From the NCBI GenBank assembly GCA_034435955.1, contig DAOTWA010000053.1, positions 30,903-94,902 on the forward strand: DNA of 64,000 nucleotides. The letters are read 5' to 3'. Position 1 is the stretch's first letter. Each line of letters begins with the position of its first letter. A program made the position numbers and the translations under genes. Under the pieces are notes generated by a model. The model was not told the origin of the DNA and made no database searches. It saw only the letters and a program-made list of their open reading frames with translations. Of this stretch, positions 51,325 through 59,353 are shown piece after piece. This stretch comes from DAOTWA01 sp034435955 (GTDB lineage: Bacteria; Chloroflexota; Anaerolineae; Anaerolineales; Anaerolineaceae).

Positions 51325-51459
51325 GATCCACCTCCCATTTGGGAATCAGAGTAAGCAATCTTCCGCAGACGGTCGCTGTGGCTGCCAGTAGCCAGATGCC
51401 TCCACCCCTGGTTGAGAGGCCGGGGGTGGGTATCACAAGGCGAGGCTACATCATGTTGA

Positions 51460-52122
51460 TCAGGTCTTTTCGTGATCGCTCAGATCGGCGAGGCCGGCGC
51501 GAATAGCCAGTACGACCGCCTGGGTACGATCTGAGACGCCCATCTTGGCAAGGATGGTGCTCACATAATTGCGCACTGTGCCTTCGGACAGGTACAAACG
51601 CGACGCGATATCGGAATTGCTCAGCCCGTGCGCCATCAGGCGCAGCACTTCCAGCTCGCGTTCTGAAAACTGGCTGGCCAATGAAGAATCGGCCGGGCCA
51701 ATGCCGCGACTGATGTGTTCGAACAATTTGCCCGCCACGGACGGATCCACATAGGTGCGACCTTTGGCAGTGCCCAGAATGGCCTCGACCAGCGCCTCGC
51801 GGGGAGTGTCTTTGAGCAAATAGCCGGAAGCTCCGCTGCGTATCGCGTCGAAGACCCATTCATCGAAGTCGTAGGTGGTAAGCACCAGGACGCGAATGTC
51901 GGGCAGCTTCTCGCGGATGGCGCTGGTGGCCTGGATGCCGTTCATCACTGGCATTTTCAGATCCATCAGCACGACGTCGGGTTTGAGCTGTTCGGCTAGC
52001 TGAACGGCCTTTTCACCGTCGTAAGCCACCCCCACGACCTCGATTTCGGGCACCGTGCCAAGGATGGCGCGCAGCCCCTCGCACACCACGATCTGATCGT
52101 CACAAATCAGCACGCGCACCAT
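51460..52122 (-). CDS. NarL/DesR-type response regulator
   Basis: A 220-residue regulator. The receiver has VRVLICDDQIVVCEGL, phosphoacceptor Asp54 in VVLMDLKMP, Thr in VLVLTTYD and Lys in GYLLKDTP. The HTH (about 148-210) is FSERELEVLRLMAHGLSNSDIASRLYLSEGTVRNYVSTILAKM, a full LuxR signature. It overlaps the kinase gene by 23 bases; GGAGG lies six bases before its ATG inside that gene. The palindromes at 53483 and 41914 are its likely sites because one lies in the intergenic region directly upstream of the kinase gene. Confidence 0.93.
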   Translation of the reverse strand: MVRVLICDDQIVVCEGLRAILGTVPEIEVVGVAYDGEKAVQLAEQLKPDVVLMDLKMPVMNGIQATSAIREKLPDIRVLVLTTYDFDEWVFDAIRSGASGYLLKDTPREALVEAILGTAKGRTYVDPSVAGKLFEHISRGIGPADSSLASQFSERELEVLRLMAHGLSNSDIASRLYLSEGTVRNYVSTILAKMGVSDRTQAVVLAIRAGLADLSDHEKT

Positions 52123-53425
52123 GGCGGTCCTCCAGAATCAACCGAACCGTTGTGCCCTCATCGGGATGGCTTTCGATGGTGAGCTTACCCCCCAAGGCCT
52201 CAGCACGCTCACGCATCCCGCGCAGTCCATAATGCCCGTTGTGCAATACACCCGGCTCGAAGCCCAGGCCGTCGTCGCGAATGGTCAGAGACCAATAACG
52301 GCCGTCGTCATCCACGCGCACCCACAGTTTCTTGGCCCTGGAATGTTGAGCCACGTTGCGCAAAGCTTCCTCGGCAATACGGTATACTCCGTGCTCTACC
52401 TGCGGGCTCAAACCCGAGTTGCCCTCCGGCACGTGGAGGTCGAGCTGTAGGCCGCTTCGTTCGGACACGGAGCGGGCCAGGTTGGTCAGCGCCAGATGGA
52501 ACCCCAAATCGTCCAGGGGGGCTGTACGCAGAGCCAAAATCGCCCGACGGGCTTCGTTAAGGCCATCGCGCGTCATGGCCAGCGAACCGTTGAGCATTTC
52601 ATGCGCCTTGCCTGGATCGCTGTTCCACAATGTGCTGACCGCTTCGAGCTGCACAGCCAGGGCGCTCAGGGTGTGGGCGAGCGTGTCGTGCATTTCGCGC
52701 GCCAGGCGGTTGCGTTCGCGGGTCAGGGTTAACTGCTCGAGCTCTTCGTTTTGCAAGGCGATCTGACGGTTGGCTTCGCTGAGCTCAGCGTTCTGCTTGC
52801 GTTGCTCGGACACCAGGCGGGTGATGGCATATCCGGCCAGCAGATACGAGAAGGTACGAAGCACCATCACGCTCAGCCGCGGTCCGAGGAAGAACAGGCT
52901 TATTCTGAGGAAATTGTTCTGCAGGCTGGAACTCAAATCTGGCGGAAGGCTCAGCAGGGCGGTTTGCCAGAAATAACCCGCCAGGGCCACATCGCTGGCA
53001 GCGAGGAACAAAGTGTAACCCACCACCACGCGGAAGTTATACTGCCAACTCAAAATGATGAGGGGAACAAAAAGGATCAACGCAAGTTGCCACTGGCTGG
53101 CAAGGAGACGCACAGAGGTGAGTTCGTCGCCCACCGACAGATTCAATCCATAGATGAATTCGAGCATCGGCCCCAACGTGGCGATGATCAGCGCGATAGG
53201 CAAAAAGGCGCCGCCCAGCTTGCGTTCCAACCAAGGCCAGGAAAGATACCCAAGCAAAAAGACCGATTCGACCACTGCCAAGAGTGGATAGGGGAAGAGG
53301 TGTTGCAGACGGGTGCCGGGTACAATGCCGAAAGTGACGACCCCCACCAGAGAGAAGATCAGCCAGGCAGCGGCGTAAACGCGGAAAACAGCCAGTAAGC
53401 CAGGCTCGTACACGACGCGTTTCAT
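52100..53425 (-). CDS. DesK/LiaS-type sensor histidine kinase
   Basis: A 441-residue kinase with about six TM helices in the first 200 residues (an integral-membrane sensor with short loops), a coiled-coil linker (SEQRKQNAELSEANRQIALQNEELEQLT), the HisKA_3 H-box ERNRLAREMHDTLAHTLSAL with His246, and an ATPase domain with EEALRNVAQHSRAK, DDGLGF and GLRGMRERAEALGG. This is the NarQ/DesK class. Membrane-embedded sensing suggests it monitors the lipid bilayer or an inhibitor. Its operon is divergent from the MacAB-type transporter genes. Confidence 0.92.
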   Translation of the reverse strand: MKRVVYEPGLLAVFRVYAAAWLIFSLVGVVTFGIVPGTRLQHLFPYPLLAVVESVFLLGYLSWPWLERKLGGAFLPIALIIATLGPMLEFIYGLNLSVGDELTSVRLLASQWQLALILFVPLIILSWQYNFRVVVGYTLFLAASDVALAGYFWQTALLSLPPDLSSSLQNNFLRISLFFLGPRLSVMVLRTFSYLLAGYAITRLVSEQRKQNAELSEANRQIALQNEELEQLTLTRERNRLAREMHDTLAHTLSALAVQLEAVSTLWNSDPGKAHEMLNGSLAMTRDGLNEARRAILALRTAPLDDLGFHLALTNLARSVSERSGLQLDLHVPEGNSGLSPQVEHGVYRIAEEALRNVAQHSRAKKLWVRVDDDGRYWSLTIRDDGLGFEPGVLHNGHYGLRGMRERAEALGGKLTIESHPDEGTTVRLILEDRHGARADL

Positions 53426-53482
53426 GATGTTATTGTAGCACGCCTGGTCTCCTCGGTTAGCTGGGGAGGGTCATGTGTAGGT

Positions 53483-53569
53483 GTGACGCGCGTCACGAAG
53501 CGGTGTGATCGGGGTCACGCCTCTTGGTGATTGTGATCTCTAGCCATTGGAAGGCGGGCTGGATATAGT
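53483..53569 (+). promoter_or_regulatory. double-palindrome activated promoter (copy B)
   Basis: GTGAC-N4-GTCAC (53483-53496) and GTGAT-N4-GTCAC (53505-53518), 22 bases apart, then TAGCCA (53541-53546), 17 bases, TATAGT (53564-53569). Same 87-base geometry as copy A at 41914. It lies between the kinase gene (minus strand) and the MacA-like gene and may control both. Confidence 0.78.
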
Positions 53570-53611
53570 AGACAAGACTTAGAAGATTACCTTTTTGAGA
53601 AAGAGGTCGTT

Positions 53612-55159
53612 ATGAAGAAGCGCAAGTGGTGGATCATACCTATCGTAGTAGTGGTGGTAGTCGTTGCCGGCCTCTTCGGCTATAACGCTTACGCCCAAAA
53701 TAGGGCGCAAGCGGCGCTGGCCAACATCCCGACGACCACGGTGAAGGAAGGCACGCTGACGGCAACGGTGGGCGCCTTTGGCTCGGTGACCCCCAACCAG
53801 TCTGCGGTGCTCAACTGGCAAACCAGCGGCACAGTGGACAAAGTTTACGTCAACATCGGCGATAAGGTGAAAGCCGGCCAGGTACTGGCAACGCTTGCCG
53901 ATACATCGCTTTCGCAGACTATCTTAAATGCGCGCGGCGACCTGGTAGCCGCGCAGGAAGCCTTGAACACGCTGGAACAGTCCAATACTGCTGCGGCCCA
54001 GGCGCAAGTGAACCTGGCAAACGCAGAAGCAGCGCTGAATACGGCCAAACAGCACGCGGCAGGCGTGAGCTACCCGCGAGGCAGCGAGGCGGTCATCAAC
54101 CAGGTAGAAGCCAACATTACCCTGGATCAGGCCCAGGTGGCGATCCTTCAGGATCAGTTCGATAAAGTGAAGGGCCTCCCGCACAGCGACGTTCGTTATG
54201 CTCAGGCGCTGCAGGCGCTCACCAGCGCGACCAACAAGTTGAATACCGATCAGGCGACGCTCAATTACCTGCAAGGAAAGCCGGATCAGACCACGATCGA
54301 TCAGCTCAACGCCAATCTGGCGTTGGCTCAGGCGCAGTACAACGACGCGCTGGCGCAATGGAATTTGCTGAAGAACGGTCCTGACCCGGCGCAATTGGCG
54401 CAGGCCAAGGCACGGGTAACTTCCGATGAAGCCCTGATCGCCGAGGCTCAGATTGTGGCCCCGTTCGATGGAACCGTCACTGCTGTGGGCATCAAGCCAG
54501 GGGATGTGATCACGCAAGGCACCCAGGCTTTTGAGGTGGATGACTTCTCGACCTATTACGTGGACTTGCAGGTATCCGAGCTGGACATCAACAACATTAA
54601 GGTGGGGCAGCCGGTGCAATTGACCTTGAACGCCATCGCCAACAAAACCTACGACGGCAAGGTCACCCAGGTGAGCGATGTGGGCATCTCCAGCTCTGGA
54701 GTGGTCAATTATAACGTGACGGTTCAAATCACGAATCCTGATAATCAGATCAAATCGAACATGACCGCTTCGGCCAATATCGTCGTTTCGGAGATCCAGA
54801 ACGCGCTGCTGGTACCGAGCCAATCGGTGCAAACCGTTGGCAACACCAGTCTGATTTACATGAAGAGCAATGGCACGCTGCGTCCGGTGCGTGTCACACT
54901 GGGTCAGTCGAATGGGAGCGAGATACAGGTGATCTCCAACACGTTGAAAGCTGGCGATGAGATCGCGCTGACGCCGCCGTCGACCAGTCTCTTCAGGCAG
55001 AATGCTGGTCTCCTTTCGATCTTCCGTTTTGGGACAGGGACTACTGGGCGGTTTGAAGGCGGCGGCGGCTTTCCACGCGGCGGCGCTGGCGGAGCCGGAG
55101 GCAACGGCGGAAACCGCGGCGGCACCGGCGGCAATACTGGCGGCTTTGGAGGCAATTAG
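53612..55159 (+). CDS. MacA/HlyD-type membrane fusion (adaptor) protein
   Basis: The 515-residue protein has one N-terminal TM helix (WWIIPIVVVVVVVAGLFGYNAYA), a biotinyl-like half (VTPNQSAVLNWQTSGTVDKVYVNIGDKVKAGQVLATL), a long coiled-coil hairpin (about 95-270) and the second half IVAPFDGTVTAVGIKPGDVITQGTQAF followed by beta-barrel and membrane-proximal domains. The tail is very Gly-rich (about residues 475-515, repeated GG and GN units), unusual for the family. It should link the ABC pump to a cell-wall or outer target. GAGAAAGAGG precedes the ATG. First gene of a four-gene operon. Confidence 0.88.
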   Translation: MKKRKWWIIPIVVVVVVVAGLFGYNAYAQNRAQAALANIPTTTVKEGTLTATVGAFGSVTPNQSAVLNWQTSGTVDKVYVNIGDKVKAGQVLATLADTSLSQTILNARGDLVAAQEALNTLEQSNTAAAQAQVNLANAEAALNTAKQHAAGVSYPRGSEAVINQVEANITLDQAQVAILQDQFDKVKGLPHSDVRYAQALQALTSATNKLNTDQATLNYLQGKPDQTTIDQLNANLALAQAQYNDALAQWNLLKNGPDPAQLAQAKARVTSDEALIAEAQIVAPFDGTVTAVGIKPGDVITQGTQAFEVDDFSTYYVDLQVSELDINNIKVGQPVQLTLNAIANKTYDGKVTQVSDVGISSSGVVNYNVTVQITNPDNQIKSNMTASANIVVSEIQNALLVPSQSVQTVGNTSLIYMKSNGTLRPVRVTLGQSNGSEIQVISNTLKAGDEIALTPPSTSLFRQNAGLLSIFRFGTGTTGRFEGGGGFPRGGAGGAGGNGGNRGGTGGNTGGFGGN

Positions 55160-55160
55160 C

Positions 55161-55853
55161 ATGGCTGCTGACGACGTCATCCAGGTGGAAAACCTGGCCA
55201 AGACATACCGGTTGGGTGAAGTGGAAGTGCCCGCCTTACGTGGGGTCACCTTCACCATTCAGCGAGGGGAAATCGTGGCCATTATGGGGCCTTCGGGCTC
55301 GGGAAAATCGACCCTGATGAACCTTCTGGGCTGCCTGGACCGCCCCACTTCTGGCGTGTACATACTGGATGGCGAGAGGGTAGAGAGCCTGAATGACAAT
55401 CAGCTCGCTGTGATCCGCAATAAAAAGGTGGGCTTCGTGTTCCAGAACTTCAATCTGCTGCCTCGCGCCACTGCTCTGGCGAACGTGGAACTGCCGCTGC
55501 GCTACGCCGGTTACTCGAATGGACGGCGCGAGAAGGCGAAACAAGCCCTGGAATCGGTTGGTCTGGGAGACCGGCTCGAACACCGACCCATGGAACTCTC
55601 GGGCGGACAGCAGCAACGTGTGGCGATTGCCCGTGCGCTGATCAACGATCCGGCTATCATCCTGGCTGATGAGCCCACCGGCAACCTGGATTCGAAATCA
55701 GGCAAGGAGATCATGGACCTGCTCCTGTCGCTCAACCGTGAGCGGGGGACGACGATCATTTTGGTCACCCACGATCCGAACATAGCGGCGCGGGCTGAAC
55801 GAATCCTGCGCCTGCGGGACGGCTTATTGGAGAATGGCAATGGGAATCGGTGA
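55161..55853 (+). CDS. ABC ATPase, MacB/LolD type
   Basis: A 230-residue ATPase: Walker A GPSGSGKST, Q-loop VGFVFQNFNL, signature LSGGQQQRVAIARALI and Walker B IILADEPTGNLDSKSG. The GNLDS ending marks the MacB/LolD group. The start at 55161 is two bases after the MacA stop, with GGAGG seven bases before; an open frame upstream to 55002 runs through the antiphase Gly-rich codons of the MacA gene and is not a real extension. Overlaps the permease gene. Confidence 0.92.
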   Translation: MAADDVIQVENLAKTYRLGEVEVPALRGVTFTIQRGEIVAIMGPSGSGKSTLMNLLGCLDRPTSGVYILDGERVESLNDNQLAVIRNKKVGFVFQNFNLLPRATALANVELPLRYAGYSNGRREKAKQALESVGLGDRLEHRPMELSGGQQQRVAIARALINDPAIILADEPTGNLDSKSGKEIMDLLLSLNRERGTTIILVTHDPNIAARAERILRLRDGLLENGNGNR

Positions 55854-57060
55854 GTACTTTCTGGAGGCATTCGAGAGTCTCTCCTCGAATAAATTGCGAT
55901 CAGGGTTGACGATACTGGGCATCGTTATCGGTGTGGCTGCGGTAATCGCCATGCTGGCGGTCGGCAACGGCGCGCAGGCTTCGATCAACCAATCGATCGA
56001 GAGCATCGGCACCAATCTGCTTTTCGTCACCTCCGGCGCGCAGAACGTGCGCGTGGTGCGCCCCCTGACGCTTAATGATGTAAGCGCACTGCAGAACCCG
56101 GCCCAGGCGCCGGCTATTCAAGCCGCTGCAGGCACCATCCAGGGGCGCGGCAACGTCTCCTTTGGAAGCGAAAGCGCGCCCACCGAAGTGGTGGGGGTTA
56201 CCCCGGAATTCGCCACGCTGCGCAATCTGACGGTTGCATCCGGCGAGTTCATCACCCAATCCGAGGTGACCGGCCGCTTTCCTGGCGCGGTGTTGGGCGC
56301 GACCGAGGCGACCAACCTGTTCGGAGACGCCAACCCGCTGAACCAGACGATCCAGATCAACCAGCAGCCTTTCCGGGTGATCGGGGTGCTGCAAGCCAAG
56401 GGCGGCACGGGCTTTGGCTCGGTGGACGACCAGGTATTCGTGCCGCTGACTACGGCCGAGCTGCGCCTGTTCCATCGGGCGCAACCCGGGCAGGTGGATC
56501 AGATATTGGTGCAGGCCAAAAGCGCCAGTCAGGTCAATGACGCCATCGCAGAGGTTAAACAGATCATCGGCCAGGCGCATCATGATACACCCGGGCAGGA
56601 AGATTTCACCGTGATCAACGAAGCTGACGTTCTCTCGTCGGCCCAGAGCATCACCGGTGTGCTGACCATCTTCCTGGGAGGCATCGCGGCCATCTCCCTG
56701 CTGGTAGGCGGCATCGGCATCATGAACATCATGCTGGTGTCGGTCACCGAACGCACCCGGGAGATCGGCCTGCGCAAGGCGCTGGGAGCCCGTCGGCTCG
56801 ACATCATGCTGCAGTTCCTGATCGAGTCGGCCGTGCTCAGCCTGGTCGGCGGCATCGTGGGGATTCTGGTTGCATGGGGCATCACCGGGATCATCGCGCG
56901 TATTGCCAGCAACAGCGGCACGCCGTTCACACCGATCATTGGCATCAACGGCATCCTGCTGGCCACGGTTTTCTCTGCGGCCGTGGGGTTGTTCTTCGGC
57001 TTCTATCCAGCCAGCCGCGCCTCTGGGCTGGAGCCGGTGGAAGCTTTGCGCTATGAATGA
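55840..57060 (+). CDS. MacB-type ABC permease
   Basis: The 406-residue permease has an N-terminal TM helix (RSGLTILGIVIGVAAVIAMLAVGNGAQASI), a MacB_PCD periplasmic domain and three C-terminal FtsX helices with VSVTERTREIGLRKALGARRLDIMLQFLIESAVLSL. Macrolide-type and peptide exporters use this fold; with the MacA-like adaptor it forms a tripartite-like pump whose substrate is unknown. ATG 55840 is preferred over 55834 as GGAG sits seven bases before; it overlaps the ATPase gene by 14 bases, so translation is coupled. Confidence 0.9.
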   Translation: MGIGEYFLEAFESLSSNKLRSGLTILGIVIGVAAVIAMLAVGNGAQASINQSIESIGTNLLFVTSGAQNVRVVRPLTLNDVSALQNPAQAPAIQAAAGTIQGRGNVSFGSESAPTEVVGVTPEFATLRNLTVASGEFITQSEVTGRFPGAVLGATEATNLFGDANPLNQTIQINQQPFRVIGVLQAKGGTGFGSVDDQVFVPLTTAELRLFHRAQPGQVDQILVQAKSASQVNDAIAEVKQIIGQAHHDTPGQEDFTVINEADVLSSAQSITGVLTIFLGGIAAISLLVGGIGIMNIMLVSVTERTREIGLRKALGARRLDIMLQFLIESAVLSLVGGIVGILVAWGITGIIARIASNSGTPFTPIIGINGILLATVFSAAVGLFFGFYPASRASGLEPVEALRYE

Positions 57061-57087
57061 TCTAGCGAATCTAAGGAGGCTAAAAGA

Positions 57088-57447
57088 ATGAATACATTTG
57101 TCCGTGTAGCATCGATCGTTTTGATCGTAGTAGGGGTGATCGTAATGCTGGCGGCCATTTTTGGTGGTTTCGCGGGCATTGCGCGCCTGGCAGCAGCGCC
57201 GGTAACCGGCGGAAGTTTTGGTCCGGGTTTCCGCGGAAATGTGAGGCCCTTGACGACCGCGGGTACCTTCGGCCTGACCTTCGTAATCAGCGCGATGGCG
57301 TTCATTCAGGGGCTGGCGGCGGCCGCGCTTGGAGGAGGATTGTATCTGCTGGCGCGGCTCGACTGGCACCTGCGCCATCCTGCGACGGTAATGCAGCCTG
57401 CGCCTGCGACTGGAACGGCGAGCGCGCCTCAAGCGCCGATTGGCTGA
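57088..57447 (+). CDS. small two- to three-TM membrane protein of the MacAB operon
   Basis: The 119-residue protein has helices VRVASIVLIVVGVIVMLAAIFGGFAGIARL and GTFGLTFVISAMAFIQGLAAAALGGGLYLLARLDW and an Ala/Pro/Thr tail. I do not recognise a family. AAGGAGG stands ten bases before the ATG and the gene lies 27 bases after the permease, so it belongs to the operon and may be an accessory subunit. Confidence 0.6.
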   Translation: MNTFVRVASIVLIVVGVIVMLAAIFGGFAGIARLAAAPVTGGSFGPGFRGNVRPLTTAGTFGLTFVISAMAFIQGLAAAALGGGLYLLARLDWHLRHPATVMQPAPATGTASAPQAPIG

Positions 57448-57482
57448 AGCAATTCTCCCTTCCATCTCCTTCCTTCCGTAAA

Positions 57483-57512
57483 GAGAGCCGGGCGTGGTCG
57501 AGCCCGGCTCTC
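57483..57512 (+). terminator. strong hairpin at the end of the MacAB operon
   Basis: GAGAGCCGGGC and GCCCGGCTCTC form a perfect eleven-base stem around an eight-base loop, but no U tract follows. Confidence 0.55.
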
Positions 57513-57547
57513 GCGTTGGGTACACACCCTAGCCGAAATTCTTACCC

Positions 57548-58080
57548 TTTTATGCTCTTCTGAAAATAGGTCATAATCGAACGGAGATTGCCAAAGTGCT
57601 TGGAAGCCATAAATCTACTATGAGCGGTGAGCTGCGGCGGTTTCGCGGCCAGAGAGGTTATCGACCCAAGCAAGCTCATTTCTGGCCATCGGTCCGTGCT
57701 ATCATAGGCGGGTGCGTATCCAAGCAGAAATATGGAAGATGATTGAGGACAAGTTGAAGCTGGATTGGAGCCCAGAGCAAATTTCGGGTTGGATGGGTAG
57801 GAAACAAGCGATCCGCGTCAGTCATGAATGGATTTCCCAATACATCCTGATGGATAAACGGTTAGGTGGACATTTGTATGAGTATTTACGCTGTAAGAAG
57901 AAGCGTCGCAAACGTTATGGCGGAGATGATCGGCGAGGCCAATTGCCCACTTGGTAATCAGGATGCAGGACATCCAGTTCGTTTCACTCAAGAAGGCGGG
58001 ATCATATTTGTAAAGGTATCTATACCTATTAATAAGAAAGAGGACGGCGAGTGAAGGTGATTGGCAAATCCGCATTGAGG
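57548..58080 (+). pseudogene. degenerate IS30-family transposase remnant
   Basis: Pieces in different frames match IS30-type transposases. First, LLKIGHNRTEIAKVLGSHKSTMSGELRR and RGYRPKQAH near 57557-57690; then after a frameshift, IEDKLKLDWSPEQISGWMG and VSHEWISQYILMDKRLGGHLYEYLRCKKKRRKR near 57733-57930; then GDDRRGQL; and finally a third frame with SEGDWQIRIEG near 58041-58073, the residue of the conserved GDWE-D block. Stops and frameshifts make it inactive, and no inverted repeats are visible. It marks the left border of the metal-response gene group. Confidence 0.75.
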
Positions 58081-58150
58081 GCATCTTTCAGGATAAATGT
58101 CATTTTTAATATGGTATCTTCGGCACTGTAACTCCTCTCTGAAGATAGGG

Positions 58151-58177
58151 TATAAGTTTATTCGAATTATCGAATAA
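58151..58177. promoter_or_regulatory. -10 box and ArsR-type operator 1
   Basis: TATAAG (58151-58156) is followed by a perfect TTATTCGA-N4-TCGAATAA inverted repeat (58158-58177), 14 bases before the ArsR-family gene. The position just downstream of the -10 fits autorepression. Confidence 0.7.
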
Positions 58178-58191
58178 GGATAGCGGTTGAG

Positions 58192-58575
58192 ATGGCAGAA
58201 TTGCAGAGCGTTTCAGAGATGGAAGCTACTGCTGAGATTGCGCAGGCGCTGGCTAACCCTGTCCGCCTACAAATCCTGGACTTGTTGCGGGATCAAGGCG
58301 CATATGTGATGCACCTGACGGCCATGCTCAATCGTCCGCAGGCGAACATCTCGCAGCACCTTTCGGTGTTACGCGACGCAGGCCTGGTTATGGACGAGCG
58401 GGAAGGCATGACGGTGATCTATCGGGTGCGTGACTCGCGTGTGTTTGACCTGATTGACCGTATGAAGACGTTGGCAAGCGAGACGCCAAAACGACAAGGG
58501 TTCCATCGGGCCGAAAGTTTTGCTTCCGCAAGAGGCGGACGGCCGTGTAAATGCCCGCGCTGCGCTGAAAAATAG
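58192..58575 (+). CDS. ArsR-family transcriptional repressor with Cys-rich tail
   Basis: The 127-residue protein is a winged-helix repressor: AQALANPVRLQILDLLRD, then LTAMLNRPQANISQHLSVLRDAGLVMDEREGMTVIYRV. The C-terminal tail RPCKCPRCAEK adds three cysteines that could bind a metal or arsenite; the classic ELCVCDL site in helix 3 is absent. It should be released from DNA on metal binding. The two 20-bp palindromes at 58158 and 58599 are its likely operators, one for its own gene and one for the next. Confidence 0.88.
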   Translation: MAELQSVSEMEATAEIAQALANPVRLQILDLLRDQGAYVMHLTAMLNRPQANISQHLSVLRDAGLVMDEREGMTVIYRVRDSRVFDLIDRMKTLASETPKRQGFHRAESFASARGGRPCKCPRCAEK

Positions 58576-58598
58576 AAAAGTTATTTTTTTAAGTCAGC

Positions 58599-58618
58599 TT
58601 ATTCGATAATTCGAATAA
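58599..58618. promoter_or_regulatory. ArsR-type operator 2
   Basis: TTATTCGA-N4-TCGAATAA, the same inverted repeat as operator 1 with a different centre, 25 bases before GTG 58644. Confidence 0.72.
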
Positions 58619-58643
58619 ACTAACCCGAAAGGAGGTGAGACGA

Positions 58644-58862
58644 GTGAGACATTGCGGCTGTGAGTCTGAGTTTGCATCGACCTGTCACGGTTGGGGCCAT
58701 GGTTATGGCTCTCGAGAATGGGCAGGGCGAGGCTGTGGCCACCACGGTGGCTGGCGTCACGTTGAACCGACCCCGGAAGAGCGCAAGGAAACGCTGGAAG
58801 CTTTCAAGAAGCACCTGGAAGAGCGCCTCGCGGATGTCAACGATGAGCTAGGCAAGCTGTAA
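58644..58862 (+). CDS. small His/Cys/Gly-rich protein with helical C terminus
   Basis: A 72-residue protein starting (GTG) VRHCGCESEFASTCHGWGHG, followed by GCGHHGGWRHVEP, then a highly charged helix EERKETLEAFKKHLEERLADVNDELGKL. The first half has several His and Cys that could bind metal; the second is likely a coiled coil, as in DUF5320-like proteins. AGGAGG ends eight bases before the GTG; GTG 58635 overlaps that site and is rejected. Its own ArsR operator suggests metal-dependent expression. Confidence 0.65.
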   Translation: MRHCGCESEFASTCHGWGHGYGSREWAGRGCGHHGGWRHVEPTPEERKETLEAFKKHLEERLADVNDELGKL

Positions 58863-58870
58863 GTACCCGA

Positions 58871-58898
58871 TGCGCGCCTGCTGTACGGCGGGCGCGCA
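58871..58898 (+). terminator. hairpin after the His/Cys-rich gene
   Basis: TGCGCGCCTGC and GCGGGCGCGCA make an eleven-base stem (one G-U pair) around TGTACG, then CCCTTCT; weak U run. Confidence 0.5.
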
Positions 58899-58996
58899 CC
58901 CTTCTATCACCTGTGTAAGTTGGGTGTAACTTTAATGACCTCATCACATCTAATAATTTGAATATGATTTATGGTTTTGTGTCATTGAGGATGTAC

Positions 58997-59089
58997 ATGT
59001 GTCGGTGTAACCATTCTGCCCAACATTCCCACATCGGCTGCGCCTGCGGTCACGGGAACTGTCCACAACAGTCACCCCCTTTAATGTAG
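58997..59089 (+). CDS. 30-residue Cys/His-rich peptide
   Basis: A 30-codon frame: MCRCNHSAQHSHIGCACGHG followed by NCPQQSPPLM. Two C-x-C pairs, one further Cys and four His in 30 residues would suit metal binding. GAGG lies six bases before the second ATG (58997); ATG 58991 is also in frame. The position inside a metal-type gene group supports it, but it may be a fragment. Confidence 0.4.
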   Translation: MCRCNHSAQHSHIGCACGHGNCPQQSPPLM

Positions 59090-59276
59090 CCCATCCAATT
59101 CGCTCAATTCTTGCCATTAGACGGGCAAGGCGCCGCGATTTGAGCATGTGTACCTCAAATTCCTGAAGATGCAAAACAATCCGCATCAAGGGAATTTGAA
59201 TCAGAGGTCATGCTTATGATCATCTTTGCCATCGTCTGATGGTATGGCATCGGCCATCTATGGATCTGGATCACTT

Positions 59277-59290
59277 TGATCAATTGATCA
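59277..59290. promoter_or_regulatory. 14-bp palindrome upstream of the ACR3-like gene
   Basis: TGATCAATTGATCA is perfectly self-complementary, 63 bases before ATG 59354. It could be an operator for a second ArsR-type repressor. Confidence 0.4.
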
Positions 59291-59353
59291 TAGCAGCGGC
59301 CTGATTGAAGCGCGAAAATGTGGATTATTGTAAAGATAAAAGGAGTGTTATCT

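Larger units (their letters stand above)
58899..59353. other. 455-base region with a short peptide gene and a palindrome
   Basis: Apart from the Cys/His-rich peptide (58997-59089) and the palindrome at 59277, no gene is visible. An 11-bp spaced GTGTAA pair lies near 58914-58930. Confidence 0.4.

Noticed and set aside
55002..55160. N-terminal extension of the MacB-type ATPase
   Set aside because: It uses the antiphase frame of the Gly-rich end of the MacA gene; the ATG at 55161 has a good Shine-Dalgarno and starts the conserved domain.
58914..58931. GTGTAA pair 11 bp apart
   Set aside because: Only two units, no -10 in register and no gene directly downstream; not enough to call a regulator site.
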